A stretch of 64,000 nucleotides of DNA from Novosphingobium resinovorum (GTDB taxonomy: Bacteria > Pseudomonadota > Alphaproteobacteria > Sphingomonadales > Sphingomonadaceae). A program made the position numbers and the translations under genes. This document shows positions 48,833 through 58,195 of this stretch, piece after piece. How positions within the stretch are numbered: position 1 is the first letter of the stretch; every line of letters starts with the position of its first letter. The stretch lies in assembly GCF_027922145.1 (NCBI RefSeq), contig NZ_BSFC01000024.1, positions 248,001-312,000 on the forward strand, given 5' to 3'. The notes under the pieces were generated by a model, which worked only from the letters and a program-made list of their open reading frames with translations, did no database searches and was not told the DNA's origin.

Positions 48833-48921
48833 TCGTCATCCCCGCGGAGGCGGGGACCCATCTGATGTCGGCGCAATCGGCACTGTAAGGAGATGGGTTC
48901 CCGCTTTCGCGGGAATGACGA
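48833..48921. repeat. Imperfect 89-bp palindrome, CGTCATCCCCGC type
   Basis: The left arm (TCGTCATCCCCGCGGAGGCG...ACCCATCT) pairs imperfectly with the right arm (AGATGGGTTCCCGC...GGGAATGACGA). It lies in the convergent gap between protease copy 2 and parC and is related to the palindrome at 5351-5378. It may act as a bidirectional terminator. Confidence 0.75.
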
Positions 48922-48951
48922 CCTGTTTTCAAATCATGCCCAGCTCTACGA

Positions 48952-51246
48952 CTACCCTTGGAACTTGTTGTCCCGCGGGAACCCGTTCGGCGGCAAGCGC
49001 CCGGCCGCACCGCGCGCGACCTTCCAGAGCGCCATGTCCTTCTCGGTGCGCGTACGGCCGCTTTCGCCGCCCATCGTCCAAGAGAGCCCATCCTCCAGCT
49101 TGAGCGTCGTTACATCGGCCATGCCGCCATCGCGGTAGCGCTGGAGAGTGACCCCCTGCCCCTTTGCCATGACCGGCAATTCCTCAAGGCTGAAGATCAC
49201 CAACTTGCGGTTGTCGCCGACAACTGCGACGTGATCGTGCTCGGCCGGAATCTCGCGCACGGTCGTCAGCGTGACGCCGGGCTTGGTAGACATGACCGCG
49301 CGACCCTTGCGGGTTTCGGCGAGCAGTTCGTCCATCTCCGCCGCGAAGCCGCGTCCGATGTTGGAAGCCAGCAGCAGTTGCGCCTTGGGCTTGTAGACGA
49401 TCGCCTCGATGATATGCGCCTCGGCATCGATATCGACCATCGTGCGGATCGGCTCGCCGAAGCCGCGCGCTCCGGGCAGCTTGTCGGCGCCGAGCGTGTA
49501 GAAACGGCCGTTGTCCAGCGCGATCAGGATCTTGTCGGTGGTCTGCGCATGGAACGCGAAGGCCGGGCCATCACCCTCCTTGAACTTGAAGTCGCCATCC
49601 AGAGCCACATGGCCCCTTGCCGCCCTGATCCAGCCACGCGCGGAAAGGATCACCGTGACCGGCTCCTTCTCGATCATCGCGTCCATGGAGAACTCGACGG
49701 TCTTGGTCGCCTGCGCGATCGTGGTGCGGCGACGGCCAAGCGCGGTGTCCTCGGCATAGTCCTTGCGCAAGTTGGTGAGGTCGCGCTTGATGCGGGTGCG
49801 CTGGCGGGCCGGGCTTTCGAGCAGCTTGTTGAGGTCGTCCTGCTCCTTCAGCAGTTCCTCGTGCTCCTTGCGCAGTTCCATCTCTTCCAGCTTGCGCAAG
49901 CTGCGCAGACGCATGTTGAGGATGGCTTCGGCCTGGCGGTCGGTCAGTTCGAACTCGGCGATCATCACCGGCTTGGGCTCGTCCTCGGTGCGGATGATCT
50001 CAATGATCCGGTCGAGATTGAGGTAGGCGATGATGTAGCCCGCGACCAGTTCGAGGCGCGAGGCGATCTTCTCCAGCCGGTGCCGGGTGCGGCGCAGCAG
50101 GATGTCGATCTGGCTATAGACCCACTCCGACAGCAGCAGCTTGAGCCCCAGAACGCCCGGTGTGCGGTGAGAATCGAGCACGTTGAGGTTGAGACTGAAC
50201 CGGCTTTCAAGGTCGGTCAGCTTGTAAAGGCTTTCCTTCAGCAATTCCGGATCGACGTTGCGGCTCTTGGGCACCAGGACGAGGCGGATTTCCTCGTCAC
50301 TCTCGTCGCGGATGTCCTCGAGGATAGGCAGCTTGCGGTCGCCGATCAGTGCGGCGATCTGCTCGATCAGCTTGCCCTTCGGCAGCATGTAGGGAATTTC
50401 GGTGACCACCAGTTGCCACTGGCCCGAACCCAGCTTTTCGATGCCGGTCTCTTCCCACGCTCCGTCCGCACCGCGTCCGGTCGAGAAACGCGCCCGCACG
50501 CGAAAACCGCCCTTGCCGGTCTCGTAAGCATGGCTGATCGCCTCGGGGCTGTCGACTACGAGGCCGCCGGTCGCGAAGTCGGGGCCTTTGAAGACCTCCA
50601 TCAACTGTGCGTGCTCGGCATGGGGATTGTCGATCAGCAGCAGCGTGGCGTCGATGATCTCGGCGACGTTGTGGCTGGGAATCGAGGTCGCCATGCCCAC
50701 CGCGATGCCGGTGGCGCCGTTCGCCAGCAGGTTCGGGAAGATGCCGGGGAAGATGTCCGGCTCGCTCTCCTCGCCGTTGTAGGTGGGGATGAAATCGACG
50801 GTGCCCTCGTCCAGCCCGGCCATGAGCTGGATCGCGGTCTTGGTCAGGCGCGCTTCGGTGTAGCGGTAGGCGGCCGCGTTATCGCCGTCGATGTTGCCGA
50901 AGTTGCCCTGCCCCTGCACCAGCGGATAGCGCAGCGAGAAGTCCTGCGCGAGGCGCACCATCGCGTCATAGACCGAGGCGTCGCCGTGCGGGTGGTACTT
51001 GCCGATGACGTCGCCGACGACGCGGGCGGACTTCTTGTAGGCGCTGGCCGGGTCCAGCTTGAGCTGGCGCATCGCCCAGAGCAGGCGGCGGTGGACGGGC
51101 TTGAGGCCGTCGCGCAAGTCCGGCAGCGAGCGCGCGGTGATGGTCGACAGCGCATAGACGAGATAGCGCTCGGACAGCGCCGCATCGAAGGGCGCATCGA
51201 CGATGGCGTCGAAGGGATCGGATTCGTCGTCTGTCGTGGTCACCAT
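48952..51246 (-). CDS. parC: DNA topoisomerase IV subunit A
   Basis: ParC with ParE unlinks daughter chromosomes. The 764-residue protein has the catalytic tyrosine in AYRYTEARL (Tyr129) and lacks the GyrA box. In the quinolone-determining segment [12 protein letters not shown], the residue equivalent to E. coli Ser80 is Ala90 and Glu84 is Asp94. The long coiled coil ([18 protein letters not shown] and later [22 protein letters not shown]) is normal for the family. Confidence 0.95.
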   Translation of the reverse strand: MVTTTDDESDPFDAIVDAPFDAALSERYLVYALSTITARSLPDLRDGLKPVHRRLLWAMRQLKLDPASAYKKSARVVGDVIGKYHPHGDASVYDAMVRLAQDFSLRYPLVQGQGNFGNIDGDNAAAYRYTEARLTKTAIQLMAGLDEGTVDFIPTYNGEESEPDIFPGIFPNLLANGATGIAVGMATSIPSHNVAEIIDATLLLIDNPHAEHAQLMEVFKGPDFATGGLVVDSPEAISHAYETGKGGFRVRARFSTGRGADGAWEETGIEKLGSGQWQLVVTEIPYMLPKGKLIEQIAALIGDRKLPILEDIRDESDEEIRLVLVPKSRNVDPELLKESLYKLTDLESRFSLNLNVLDSHRTPGVLGLKLLLSEWVYSQIDILLRRTRHRLEKIASRLELVAGYIIAYLNLDRIIEIIRTEDEPKPVMIAEFELTDRQAEAILNMRLRSLRKLEEMELRKEHEELLKEQDDLNKLLESPARQRTRIKRDLTNLRKDYAEDTALGRRRTTIAQATKTVEFSMDAMIEKEPVTVILSARGWIRAARGHVALDGDFKFKEGDGPAFAFHAQTTDKILIALDNGRFYTLGADKLPGARGFGEPIRTMVDIDAEAHIIEAIVYKPKAQLLLASNIGRGFAAEMDELLAETRKGRAVMSTKPGVTLTTVREIPAEHDHVAVVGDNRKLVIFSLEELPVMAKGQGVTLQRYRDGGMADVTTLKLEDGLSWTMGGESGRTRTEKDMALWKVARGAAGRLPPNGFPRDNKFQG

Positions 51247-51356
51247 GGTGGCGGGACCCTAGCAGCGCCCTGCCCGGGGCCAAAGCCGATTTCAGCCGTT
51301 TTCCAGAACTTGCGACTGCGATAGCTTCGAACGCGAATCGCGGGAGTTTCAAGAGG

Positions 51357-52226
51357 ATGAAGATGCATCATTCGTTGCTGCTGCCGATCCTGCTCGCCAC
51401 CGCGCTTTCCGGCTGCGGCAGCGAGCCTGCTTCCGAACAGCAGGCGACCACCGTGGACATCCGCGAGGAGCCGCCGAAGGCCGGACAGAGAGCGGAGGGC
51501 AAGAAGTCCGAAGCGATCTCCGTCAGCGCACCCAACGCCCCTCGCATCGCCTATATCTATGAGTACGGCTACCGCCTGCCCGCCGATCGCATCGCCGAGG
51601 TGCAGCGCAAGCAGGCTGACATGTGCGAGCGAATGGGACCGACGCAGTGCCAGATCCTCGACATGAAACAGGGCAGCGCGGAGGGGAACTACGCTTCAGG
51701 CTCGCTGTCGCTGGCAGTCGCCGCACCACGTGCACGCGCCTTCGGAGCGGAACTCGGCCGGGTCGCGGGGAGCGCCGGTGGCTCGCAGGCGTCCGGCGGC
51801 ATCTCGGGCGAGGACCTGTCGAAGCAGATGGTCGATACCGAAGCGCGGCTTCGCGCCCGCACCGTGCTGCGCGACCGGCTGATGGAAGTGCTCGCCACGC
51901 GCAAGGGCACCGTCGCCGAACTGGTCGAGGCCGAGCGCGGCGTCGCGCAAGTGAACGAGGAAATCGACCAGGCGCGCAGTTGGCTGGCGGAAATGCAGAA
52001 CCGCGTGAACTTCAGCCGCGTGAACCTGACTTACGAAGCGGGATCGCCCGCTAGTGGCGGCTTCCTCGCGCCGATCCGGGGAGCGCTGGGCAGCGTCGGC
52101 TCGGTACTAGGCACGATCGTCGCCATGCTGATCATGCTGGGCGCAGTTACGATTCCGCTGGGTCTCGTCGGCCTCGCCATTCGCTGGGCGGTGCTGCGCT
52201 GGCGGGGGCGCTCTTCGGCCGAGTGA
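51357..52226 (+). CDS. DUF4349 lipoprotein
   Basis: The 289-residue product has a lipobox (LLATALSGC, Cys20), an acidic linker, then the DUF4349 region with a coiled coil (SKQMVDTEARLRARTVLRDRLMEVLATRKGTVAELVEAERGVAQVNEEIDQARSWLAEM) and one C-terminal membrane helix (about 245-270). So it is anchored at both ends. The function of the family is unknown. Divergent from parC, convergent with the ferredoxin gene. Confidence 0.85.
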   Translation: MKMHHSLLLPILLATALSGCGSEPASEQQATTVDIREEPPKAGQRAEGKKSEAISVSAPNAPRIAYIYEYGYRLPADRIAEVQRKQADMCERMGPTQCQILDMKQGSAEGNYASGSLSLAVAAPRARAFGAELGRVAGSAGGSQASGGISGEDLSKQMVDTEARLRARTVLRDRLMEVLATRKGTVAELVEAERGVAQVNEEIDQARSWLAEMQNRVNFSRVNLTYEAGSPASGGFLAPIRGALGSVGSVLGTIVAMLIMLGAVTIPLGLVGLAIRWAVLRWRGRSSAE

Positions 52227-52232
52227 TGAGGG

Positions 52233-52565
52233 TCAGCCGATCTGCATGTCCCTGACGACGCCGGGGATGCGTACCGCGATGCCGTTCAACGCATCCGTCA
52301 GCTGGATCTGGCAGGAGAGCCGGCTGGTGCGCGTCACCCCTGCGGCGAGGTCGAGCATGTCCTCCTCGTCGTCCGAAGCCGGGATCAGCTTGTCGAACCA
52401 GTCGGGCGAAATGATGACGTGGCAGGTCGAGCAGGCCATCTGCCCCTCGCACGTTCCTTCGAGCGGCATCCCGGCGTTCTGAGCCACTTCCAGCAGGCGC
52501 GATCCCGGCTCGGCCTGCGCCGAGACCCGCGATCCGTCGATATTCACAAACAGGACATCAACCAA
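52233..52565 (-). CDS. fdx: 2Fe-2S ferredoxin (adrenodoxin type)
   Basis: The 110-residue protein binds a [2Fe-2S] cluster through Cys39, Cys45, Cys48 (CEGQMACSTC) and Cys85 (SRLSCQI). The DDEEDMLDLAAGVTRTSRL segment is typical of the Isc/adrenodoxin branch, which donates electrons during Fe-S assembly or to P450s and ring hydroxylases. It lies directly downstream of two cysteine desulfurase genes, which favours an Fe-S assembly role. Confidence 0.92.
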   Translation of the reverse strand: MVDVLFVNIDGSRVSAQAEPGSRLLEVAQNAGMPLEGTCEGQMACSTCHVIISPDWFDKLIPASDDEEDMLDLAAGVTRTSRLSCQIQLTDALNGIAVRIPGVVRDMQIG

Positions 52566-52566
52566 G

Positions 52567-53655
52567 TTATACTCCCTGCGCCGCCGCAGCGGCTTCTATT
52601 CTGGCGCAGGCATCCTCAATTTCCCTTAGTTCACTATATCGCCCGAATCCCAGACGGATAGAGCTTTTGGCATCTCTATCCGAAAGACCCAGTGCCTGCA
52701 GTACGTGGCTCGGTCTACCCGATCCGCTGGCGCAGGCCGATCCTGCCGAAAAGGCGAGGTCGCGCAGGTCCGACATCAGCCGCGCGACGTCCAGTCCGTC
52801 GAGGCGCACGTTGAGATTGCCGTGCCAGCGCTGCGTCGTCGATCCGTTAAGTGTCCAGCGCGAAAGGATTTCCCTCGCCCGCTCCCACAAACCGGCAACG
52901 TGAACGGCATCCTCCTCCATGCGTTCTTTCGCCAGCTTAGCGGCGGCGCCGAAGCCTGCGCAGAGCATCGGGCTCAACGTTCCCGAGCGCAATCCCTGCT
53001 CCTGCGCGCCGCCCCGGATCAGCGGTTTGAGGTCGAGCCCATCACGCAGCCACAGCGCGCCGATGCCCTTCGGACCGTGGAATTTATGGGCACTCAACGC
53101 TACCATAGCGGCACCCAGCGGCACCCTGACCTTGCCAACGCCCTGCACCGCGTCGCACAGGAACAGCGCACCGGCAGCCTGCGCCCGCTCGGCGAGACGG
53201 TCGACCGGCTGGACGGTTCCGATCTCGTTGTTGACCTGCATCACCGCGACGAGATCGGCATTTCCGATTCCCGCCTCGCCATCGACGAGGCCCTCGCCAT
53301 CGACCGGCAGCACGGTCAGGTCGGCATCGACGCTGCGCGCGGTATCGAGCACCGCCGCATGCTCGATCGCCGAAACCGCGAGGCGGCTTGCACCGCTGCC
53401 GAGGATTGCAAGGTTGATCGCCTCGGTCGCCCCCGAGGTGAAGATCACCCTGCCGCCCGGCGGCATCAGCGCGGCGACTTGCGCGCGGGCCACCTCGACG
53501 GCGGCGGCAGCAGCCCGGCCCGGGCGATGAGGGCTATGCGGGTTGGCGAAACCTCCCGCGCCGCGCTCCCACTCCGGTCCGGCCAGCCAGGGCAGCATCG
53601 CCTCGCGCGCTTCGGGGGCGAGCGGCGTGGTCGCCTGATAATCGAGGTAGATCAT
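52567..53655 (-). CDS. Cysteine desulfurase, copy A
   Basis: The 362-residue PLP enzyme removes sulfur from cysteine. It has YLDYQATTPLAP at the N-terminus, the PLP-binding lysine in SAHKFHGPKG (Lys191) and the active-site loop SAGSACASGSGRPSHVLQALG with Cys308. This belongs to the NifS/IscS class. ATG 53655 overlaps the upstream desulfurase stop by four bases, and the ferredoxin follows after 1 bp. Confidence 0.92.
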   Translation of the reverse strand: MIYLDYQATTPLAPEAREAMLPWLAGPEWERGAGGFANPHSPHRPGRAAAAAVEVARAQVAALMPPGGRVIFTSGATEAINLAILGSGASRLAVSAIEHAAVLDTARSVDADLTVLPVDGEGLVDGEAGIGNADLVAVMQVNNEIGTVQPVDRLAERAQAAGALFLCDAVQGVGKVRVPLGAAMVALSAHKFHGPKGIGALWLRDGLDLKPLIRGGAQEQGLRSGTLSPMLCAGFGAAAKLAKERMEEDAVHVAGLWERAREILSRWTLNGSTTQRWHGNLNVRLDGLDVARLMSDLRDLAFSAGSACASGSGRPSHVLQALGLSDRDAKSSIRLGFGRYSELREIEDACARIEAAAAAQGV

Positions 53656-54719
53656 GCGTTCACCTCGGCCCAGGCCTGTGCGAAGGCGTCCAGTTCGTCG
53701 GGCGTCGTGCTCCAGCCCAGCGAGATGCGGACCGTGCGCTTTGCCGTATCGGGATCGATACCGAAGCCCTGCAGCACCCGGCTCTGCTTGAGCGTGCCCG
53801 ACGAACAGGCGCTTCCGGCCGAGATCGCGAAACCCTTGGCGTCCATGCGGATCAGCATGGCCGTCGCCGACATCTTCGGCGCGGCAACGGCGAAGATGTG
53901 CGAGCATTGCACGCCGGGCTGGATCACTTCACCATGCTCGGACAGTCGGTTCCTGAAATCGAAGCGCTGCTCCGCGCTGGTGGCCCAGCTTTCGACGCCG
54001 CACGCCTCCAGCGCCGCCGCGAAACCCAGCGCGCCCGGCAGGTTCTCGGTCCCCGCACGGTAGCCACGCTCCTGACCGCCACTGGGCTCGATCATCGCGA
54101 AGTCGCGCACCAGCAGCGCGCCGATGCCGATCGGGCCGCCCAGCTTGTGCGCCGAAAGCACCACCATGTCGGCATCGGGCAAAGCGGACTTCCCCGCCGA
54201 CTGCGAACAATCGGCAAGGAACAGGCCACCACTCTCACGCACCTGCTGCACCAATGGATTGTCCGCATAGGACAGCAGCGCCGTCCCCGTCTCGGAATTG
54301 ACCGATTGAACCGCGACCACCGCCCGTCCGGCCCCGGCAAGCGCAGCGGCAAGCGCCTCGCGATCCACCTCGCCCTCGCGGACGGGAATGACCTGCGCAT
54401 CCGGCGCCGCGCGGAATACCGCATCATGCTCCACCGCCGAGACCAGACGCCGCTCCGCCTTGGCCCGGCCGAGACCCAGCGCCAGCGCCTCGCTGGCACC
54501 CGAAGTGAAGATCACCTCGCCCTGCCAGTCCAGCGCCGCCTTAACCCGCGCGCGGGCATCCTCCAGCGCCGCGCGGGCACCGCGACCGGCCGCGTGGGGG
54601 CTCGACGGATTGGCCCAGATCGCCGCTCCCTCCAGCCAGGCGTCGCGTGCACAGGGCATCATCGGCGTGGTCGCCGCGTGGTCGAGATAGATGTTCGGGA
54701 GGGCCATTGCCTGAGACAT
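53652..54719 (-). CDS. Cysteine desulfurase, copy B
   Basis: The 355-residue PLP enzyme has YLDHAATTPM, the PLP lysine in SAHKLGGPIG (Lys192) and the loop SAGSACSSGTLKQSRVLQGFG with Cys305. It differs from copy A in several catalytic surroundings (NSE versus NNE in the PLP-phosphate region), so it is not a recent duplicate. The start is ATG 54719 (MSQAMALPNIYLD), with an alternative ATG at 54706. It heads the desulfurase B, desulfurase A, ferredoxin set. Confidence 0.92.
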   Translation of the reverse strand: MSQAMALPNIYLDHAATTPMMPCARDAWLEGAAIWANPSSPHAAGRGARAALEDARARVKAALDWQGEVIFTSGASEALALGLGRAKAERRLVSAVEHDAVFRAAPDAQVIPVREGEVDREALAAALAGAGRAVVAVQSVNSETGTALLSYADNPLVQQVRESGGLFLADCSQSAGKSALPDADMVVLSAHKLGGPIGIGALLVRDFAMIEPSGGQERGYRAGTENLPGALGFAAALEACGVESWATSAEQRFDFRNRLSEHGEVIQPGVQCSHIFAVAAPKMSATAMLIRMDAKGFAISAGSACSSGTLKQSRVLQGFGIDPDTAKRTVRISLGWSTTPDELDAFAQAWAEVNA

Positions 54720-54778
54720 TGCTTGCGAAGTTGTTTTTGGGACGAATATTTCTATATAGCCAACCTTCCTCTTTTCCA

Positions 54779-54815
54779 CTCCCGCGACGGATCGCTGCAC
54801 AGCGACTCGCGGGAG
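54779..54815 (+). other. Hairpin in the leader of the hydrolase gene
   Basis: CTCCCGCGA (54779-54787) pairs with TCGCGGGAG (54807-54815), with a second small stem (CGCT/AGCG) inside. TTTC follows. It lies between the divergent desulfurase B and alpha/beta hydrolase genes, 27 bp before the latter's start. It may be a weak attenuator, a leader structure or the end of the minus-strand control region. Confidence 0.45.
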
Positions 54816-54842
54816 TTTCAACAAGTCAGGCCGCAAACACCT

Positions 54843-55499
54843 ATGCCCGCAGTCATCTTCCCCGGTCCCGAAGGTCGTCTCGAAGGTCGTTTCCAGCCCG
54901 CAACGCGCCCGCGCGCGCCGGTGGCGATGATCCTCCACCCGCACCCGCAGGCGGGCGGCACGATGAACGACCGCATCACCCAGCACATGTACAAGACCTT
55001 CGTGGCGCGCGGTTTCGCGACGCTGCGCTTCAACTTCCGCGGCGTCGGCCGCAGCCAGGGCAGCTTCGACAACGGCATCGGCGAACTGTCCGATGCGGCG
55101 GCGGCGCTCGACTGGGTGCAGTCGATCCATCCCGAGGCTTCGACCACCTGGATCGCGGGCTATTCGTTCGGCGCGCTGATCGGCATGCAGTTGCTGATGC
55201 GCCGTCCGGAGATTCGCGGCTTCATCTCGGTGGCGCCGCCGGCCAACATGTACGACTTCTCGTTCCTCGCGCCCTGCCCGGCTTCGGGCATCATCATCCA
55301 GGGCACCGGCGATACGGTCGTCACGCCGAACGCGGTGCAGAAGCTGGTCGACAAGCTGCGCACGCAGAAGCACATCACCATCCACCACGACGAAATTCCG
55401 CGCGCGAACCACTTCTTCGAGCACGAGACGCCCGAACTGATGCGCTCGGTCGACAACTACCTCGACATGCGCCTCGCGCCGGATTGCCCGATCAAGTAA
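54843..55499 (+). CDS. Alpha/beta hydrolase, function unknown
   Basis: The 218-residue protein has an alpha/beta hydrolase fold with the nucleophile elbow GYSFGA (GxSxG), an early HPHPQAGGTMNDR (oxyanion region) and a late histidine in PRANHFFEHE. It matches the family of small serine hydrolases annotated as dienelactone hydrolase-like or alpha/beta hydrolase. The physiological substrate is unknown. Divergent from the Fe-S desulfurase set. Confidence 0.9.
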   Translation: MPAVIFPGPEGRLEGRFQPATRPRAPVAMILHPHPQAGGTMNDRITQHMYKTFVARGFATLRFNFRGVGRSQGSFDNGIGELSDAAAALDWVQSIHPEASTTWIAGYSFGALIGMQLLMRRPEIRGFISVAPPANMYDFSFLAPCPASGIIIQGTGDTVVTPNAVQKLVDKLRTQKHITIHHDEIPRANHFFEHETPELMRSVDNYLDMRLAPDCPIK

Positions 55500-55525
55500 T
55501 CCGTCAGGCTAGGCAAATTACATCA

Positions 55526-55564
55526 CAGGCGTCGGAGCATCACTCCGGCGCCTGTTCCTTTTTC
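55526..55564 (+). terminator. Terminator of the hydrolase gene
   Basis: An imperfect stem (CAGGCGTCGGAG / CTCCGGCGCCTG) is followed by TTCCTTTTTC. It lies 26 bp past the hydrolase stop and overlaps the 3' end of the small membrane protein gene on the minus strand, so the two genes' ends are stacked. Confidence 0.75.
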
Positions 55565-55752
55565 GCCTCGCTCGACAGCGACCGGCCATCGCGGCCCGGC
55601 AGCGTCCAGATGGCGATGTTGACGATCATCACCCCTGCCAGCACCAGCATCAGCGCCGCCTGCTTGCGGTAGCCGCCGCGCCGCAGCAGCGCGATCGCTC
55701 CCAGCACGAGCGCGACGACGGTGAGCACGAGAAGCGAGAGAGCGATGTCCAT
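55540..55752 (-). CDS. Small two-helix membrane protein
   Basis: The 70-residue product from ATG 55752 (MDIALSLLVLTVVALVLGAIALLRRGGYRKQAALMLVLAGVMIVNIAIW) has two membrane helices with a basic loop between and a charged C-terminus (SSEAKKEQAPE). No family recognised. The C-terminal codons lie inside the terminator of the neighbouring gene. Confidence 0.55.
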   Translation of the reverse strand: MDIALSLLVLTVVALVLGAIALLRRGGYRKQAALMLVLAGVMIVNIAIWTLPGRDGRSLSSEAKKEQAPE

Positions 55753-55813
55753 CCCCCTGCCTAGCGCAAGATCGCGCGAAGGCGAACCGTCTCGTACTTC
55801 AGCTTCTCCATCC

Positions 55814-55889
55814 CCGCTCAGCCTGAGCTTGTCGAAGGCCCATAGGCTGGGCGCATGGCCCGATGCTTCGACAAGCTCAGCATGAGCGG
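55814..55889. repeat. 76-bp palindrome, CTTCGACAAGCTCAG type
   Basis: Arms CCGCTCAGCCTGAGCTTGTCGAAG (55814-55837) and CTTCGACAAGCTCAGCATGAGCGG (55866-55889) are almost perfectly complementary around a 28-base centre. One arm recurs at 5888-5911. It lies between the small membrane protein gene and the DUF885 gene, divergent starts on both sides. Confidence 0.85.
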
Positions 55890-55963
55890 TGTGCTCTGGA
55901 AGCAGGACACCCCACCCCATCCAGCGGTTTGACACCCGCGAACCGCCTCGCCATCGTCCGGGC

Positions 55964-57799
55964 ATGAGCCACACCCCCCATTCAATTTCCCGCCGTAGCG
56001 CGATCCACCTGCTCGCGGCCGGAACCGCCGCCGTCGCCCTGCCGGCCCGCGTTTTCGCGACCTCTCCCGCCCGGCCCGGTGCCGCCGCGCTGCTTGACGA
56101 GATCGCCTGGAGCCTCCTCGACCACGTTCCCGAAAGCGCCACCGGGCTCGGAGTCGATACCGGCGCTCACAACGCCTTGCGTTCGCGCATGGAGGACCGC
56201 TCGCAGGCCGGGCGCGATGCCTATGCCGCCACCTTGCGCAAGGGCCTCGCCCAGATCGAGGCGTTCGATGCCAAGGGGCTCGACCACTCCACGCGCACCA
56301 GCATCGCCGTAGTGAAAAGCGCCTTCGCCACCGCGCTGGAGGGCTTCGCGCTGCCTTATGGCGACGTCGCGGTGGGCGGTTGGCGCAATACGCCTTACGT
56401 CGTCATCCAGAACGTTGGCGCCTACCTCGACGCCCCGCGCTTCCTTGATGCCGACCATCCCGTCAACACGCCTGCCGACGCCGATGCGTGGATCGCGCGC
56501 CTGTCGCAACTGGACGACCAGCTCGAAGGCGAGCGCGGCCGGATCATCGATGCCGCCGCCAAAGGTCTGGTGCCGCCCGACTTCCTGCTCGACCGCGCCA
56601 TCGCGCAGATGACCAGCACGATCGCCGACGCGCGCAAGGACGGCGGCAGCCTCGCCGCCTCGATCGCCGGGCGTACGGGCAAGATGAGCGGCACTTGGGC
56701 CACCGACGCCCGCCGCATCATCGCCGCCGACGTCGTACCTGCGCTGGAGCGCCAGCTTGCCGAACTCCAGCGCCAGCGCGGGCTCGCGAAGAGAGATCCC
56801 GGCATGCGCGAAAGGCGGCAAGGCTCCGAATATTACGCCTGGGCACTGCGCGCCAGCACCACGACCCGCGTGCCACCCGAGGACGTCCACCAGCGCGGCC
56901 TGCAGGAACTCGCCGAGTTGCATGCCCGGATGGACCCGATCCTGAAGTCGCTCGGCTATACCGTCGGCACTGTCGGCGCCCGGATGACCGCGCTGGGCGA
57001 AGACAAGCGTTTCCTGTTCGCCGAGGGCGACCCCGGCCGCGCCGAGATCCTCGCGTTCATCCAGAAGCGCGTCGACTGGATACGCGCGCAGATGCCGCGC
57101 GCCTTCCGCGAACTCGTGCCCGGCAATGTCGAGGTCCGCCGCCTGCCGCTCTCCGAAGAGCTCGGCGCACCGACCGCCTATGGCGGCGCGGGCTCCAAGG
57201 ACGGCACGGTGCCCGGCAAGATGTGGATCAACTTGCGCACCACCGACCTCCATCGCAAGTACGACCTGCCCACCCTCGTCCACCACGAGGCGATCCCCGG
57301 CCACGTCTGGCAGGGCGAATATGCCAACCGCCTGCCGCTGATCCGCTCGATCCTGGCGTTCAACGCCTATTCCGAAGGCTGGGCGCTCTACGGCGAGCAG
57401 TTGGCCGACGAACTCGGCGCCTATGACGACGATCCGGTCGGACGGCTGGGCTACCTGCAGTCGCTGGCGTTCCGCGCCTGTCGCATGGTGGTGGATACCG
57501 GCCTCCACGCCAAGGGCTGGACGCGCGAGGAGGCGGTGCGCTTCTTCATGGAGAAGAACGGCAACAAGCGCGAGGAAGTGGTGAACGAGGTGGACCGCTA
57601 CTGCTCATGGCCGGGACAGGCCTGCGGCTACAAGATGGGCCACTCGCAGATCGTGGCACAGCGCAAGCGCGCGCAGGATGCGCTGGGCTCGGCCTATGAT
57701 CTGCGCGACTACGACCAGACGATCGTGGACGGTGGCAACGTGCCGCTCGACGTGCTGGCGCAGAACGTCAGCGAATATATCGCTACGAAGAAGCGGTAG
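55964..57799 (+). CDS. DUF885 family protein with Tat-like signal
   Basis: The 611-residue product begins MSHTPHSISRRSAIHLLAAGTAAVALP with a twin-arginine-type signal, so it is probably exported to the periplasm folded. DUF885 carries the zinc-type motif HHEAIPGHVWQ and further conserved YSEGWALYGEQLADELG and RACRMVVDTGLHAKGW. These motifs resemble metallo-carboxypeptidase-like folds (M32/M3-related); the substrate is unknown. An earlier in-frame start was discarded because it adds no signal. Confidence 0.88.
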   Translation: MSHTPHSISRRSAIHLLAAGTAAVALPARVFATSPARPGAAALLDEIAWSLLDHVPESATGLGVDTGAHNALRSRMEDRSQAGRDAYAATLRKGLAQIEAFDAKGLDHSTRTSIAVVKSAFATALEGFALPYGDVAVGGWRNTPYVVIQNVGAYLDAPRFLDADHPVNTPADADAWIARLSQLDDQLEGERGRIIDAAAKGLVPPDFLLDRAIAQMTSTIADARKDGGSLAASIAGRTGKMSGTWATDARRIIAADVVPALERQLAELQRQRGLAKRDPGMRERRQGSEYYAWALRASTTTRVPPEDVHQRGLQELAELHARMDPILKSLGYTVGTVGARMTALGEDKRFLFAEGDPGRAEILAFIQKRVDWIRAQMPRAFRELVPGNVEVRRLPLSEELGAPTAYGGAGSKDGTVPGKMWINLRTTDLHRKYDLPTLVHHEAIPGHVWQGEYANRLPLIRSILAFNAYSEGWALYGEQLADELGAYDDDPVGRLGYLQSLAFRACRMVVDTGLHAKGWTREEAVRFFMEKNGNKREEVVNEVDRYCSWPGQACGYKMGHSQIVAQRKRAQDALGSAYDLRDYDQTIVDGGNVPLDVLAQNVSEYIATKKR

Positions 57800-57806
57800 G
57801 CACGGT

Positions 57807-57833
57807 ACCCTCCCGGACGGAATCCGGGAGGGT
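57807..57833. terminator. Bidirectional terminator hairpin
   Basis: A perfect 11-bp stem (ACCCTCCCGGA / TCCGGGAGGGT) with a 5-base loop sits between the facing ends of the DUF885 gene and the DUF937-like gene (7 and 8 bp away). Confidence 0.8.
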
Positions 57834-57841
57834 TCGTGAGT

Positions 57842-58195
57842 TCACGACTTGCCGAACAGGCCCTTCGCCATGCCGGCGAGGTCGTCCATGACGCTGCCGT
57901 CGCCGTCCTTGTCGAAGAAGCTGGCCGCCTTGCCGGGGTCGGAGGCGATGGCGCTGGCGAACTGGGTCAGCGAACCTTCGCCGCCGATCTGGCCGATCAG
58001 TTGCTGGATCGTGCCCAGGTCGAGGCCGCTGCGCTCCGCCGCCAGCTGCGCGGTGTCACCGTCCTGCTGGTGCGCGATGCCGAGTGCGGCAATCGCCTTT
58101 TCCGCCACGGCCGGATCGAGCCCCAGCTTCGTCGCGAGATTGGTCACGTCCGCGTGTTCGCTGACCTGACCGAGAATGCCGTCGAAAAGTCCCAT
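57842..58195 (-). CDS. DUF937 (YidB-like) protein
   Basis: The 117-residue product starts at ATG 58195 (MGLFDGILGQVSE) with GAGTGAGA before it. It is Gly/Ala-rich, with the DUF937 pattern (VTNLATKLGLDPAVAEKAIAALG, GLDLGTIQQLIGQIGG, SDPGKAASFFDKDGDGSVMDDLAGMAKGLFGKS). The DKDGDGSV loop near the C-terminus resembles a calcium loop. Function unknown. Confidence 0.78.
   Translation of the reverse strand: MGLFDGILGQVSEHADVTNLATKLGLDPAVAEKAIAALGIAHQQDGDTAQLAAERSGLDLGTIQQLIGQIGGEGSLTQFASAIASDPGKAASFFDKDGDGSVMDDLAGMAKGLFGKS

Noticed and set aside
48958..51324. Open frame of 788 codons antisense to parC
   Set aside because: Shadow of parC; composition (His/Asp/Val/Arg-rich low complexity) is typical of antisense frames in GC-rich DNA.
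51340..51353. 14-base match CGCGGGAGTTTCAA shared with 54808-54821, both upstream of plus-strand genes
   Set aside because: The flanks differ and only the second forms a hairpin; the match is short enough to be chance.
53898..54842. Long N-terminal extension of the alpha/beta hydrolase frame across the desulfurase gene
   Set aside because: The extension is antisense to desulfurase B; the hydrolase domain begins at the ATG at 54843.
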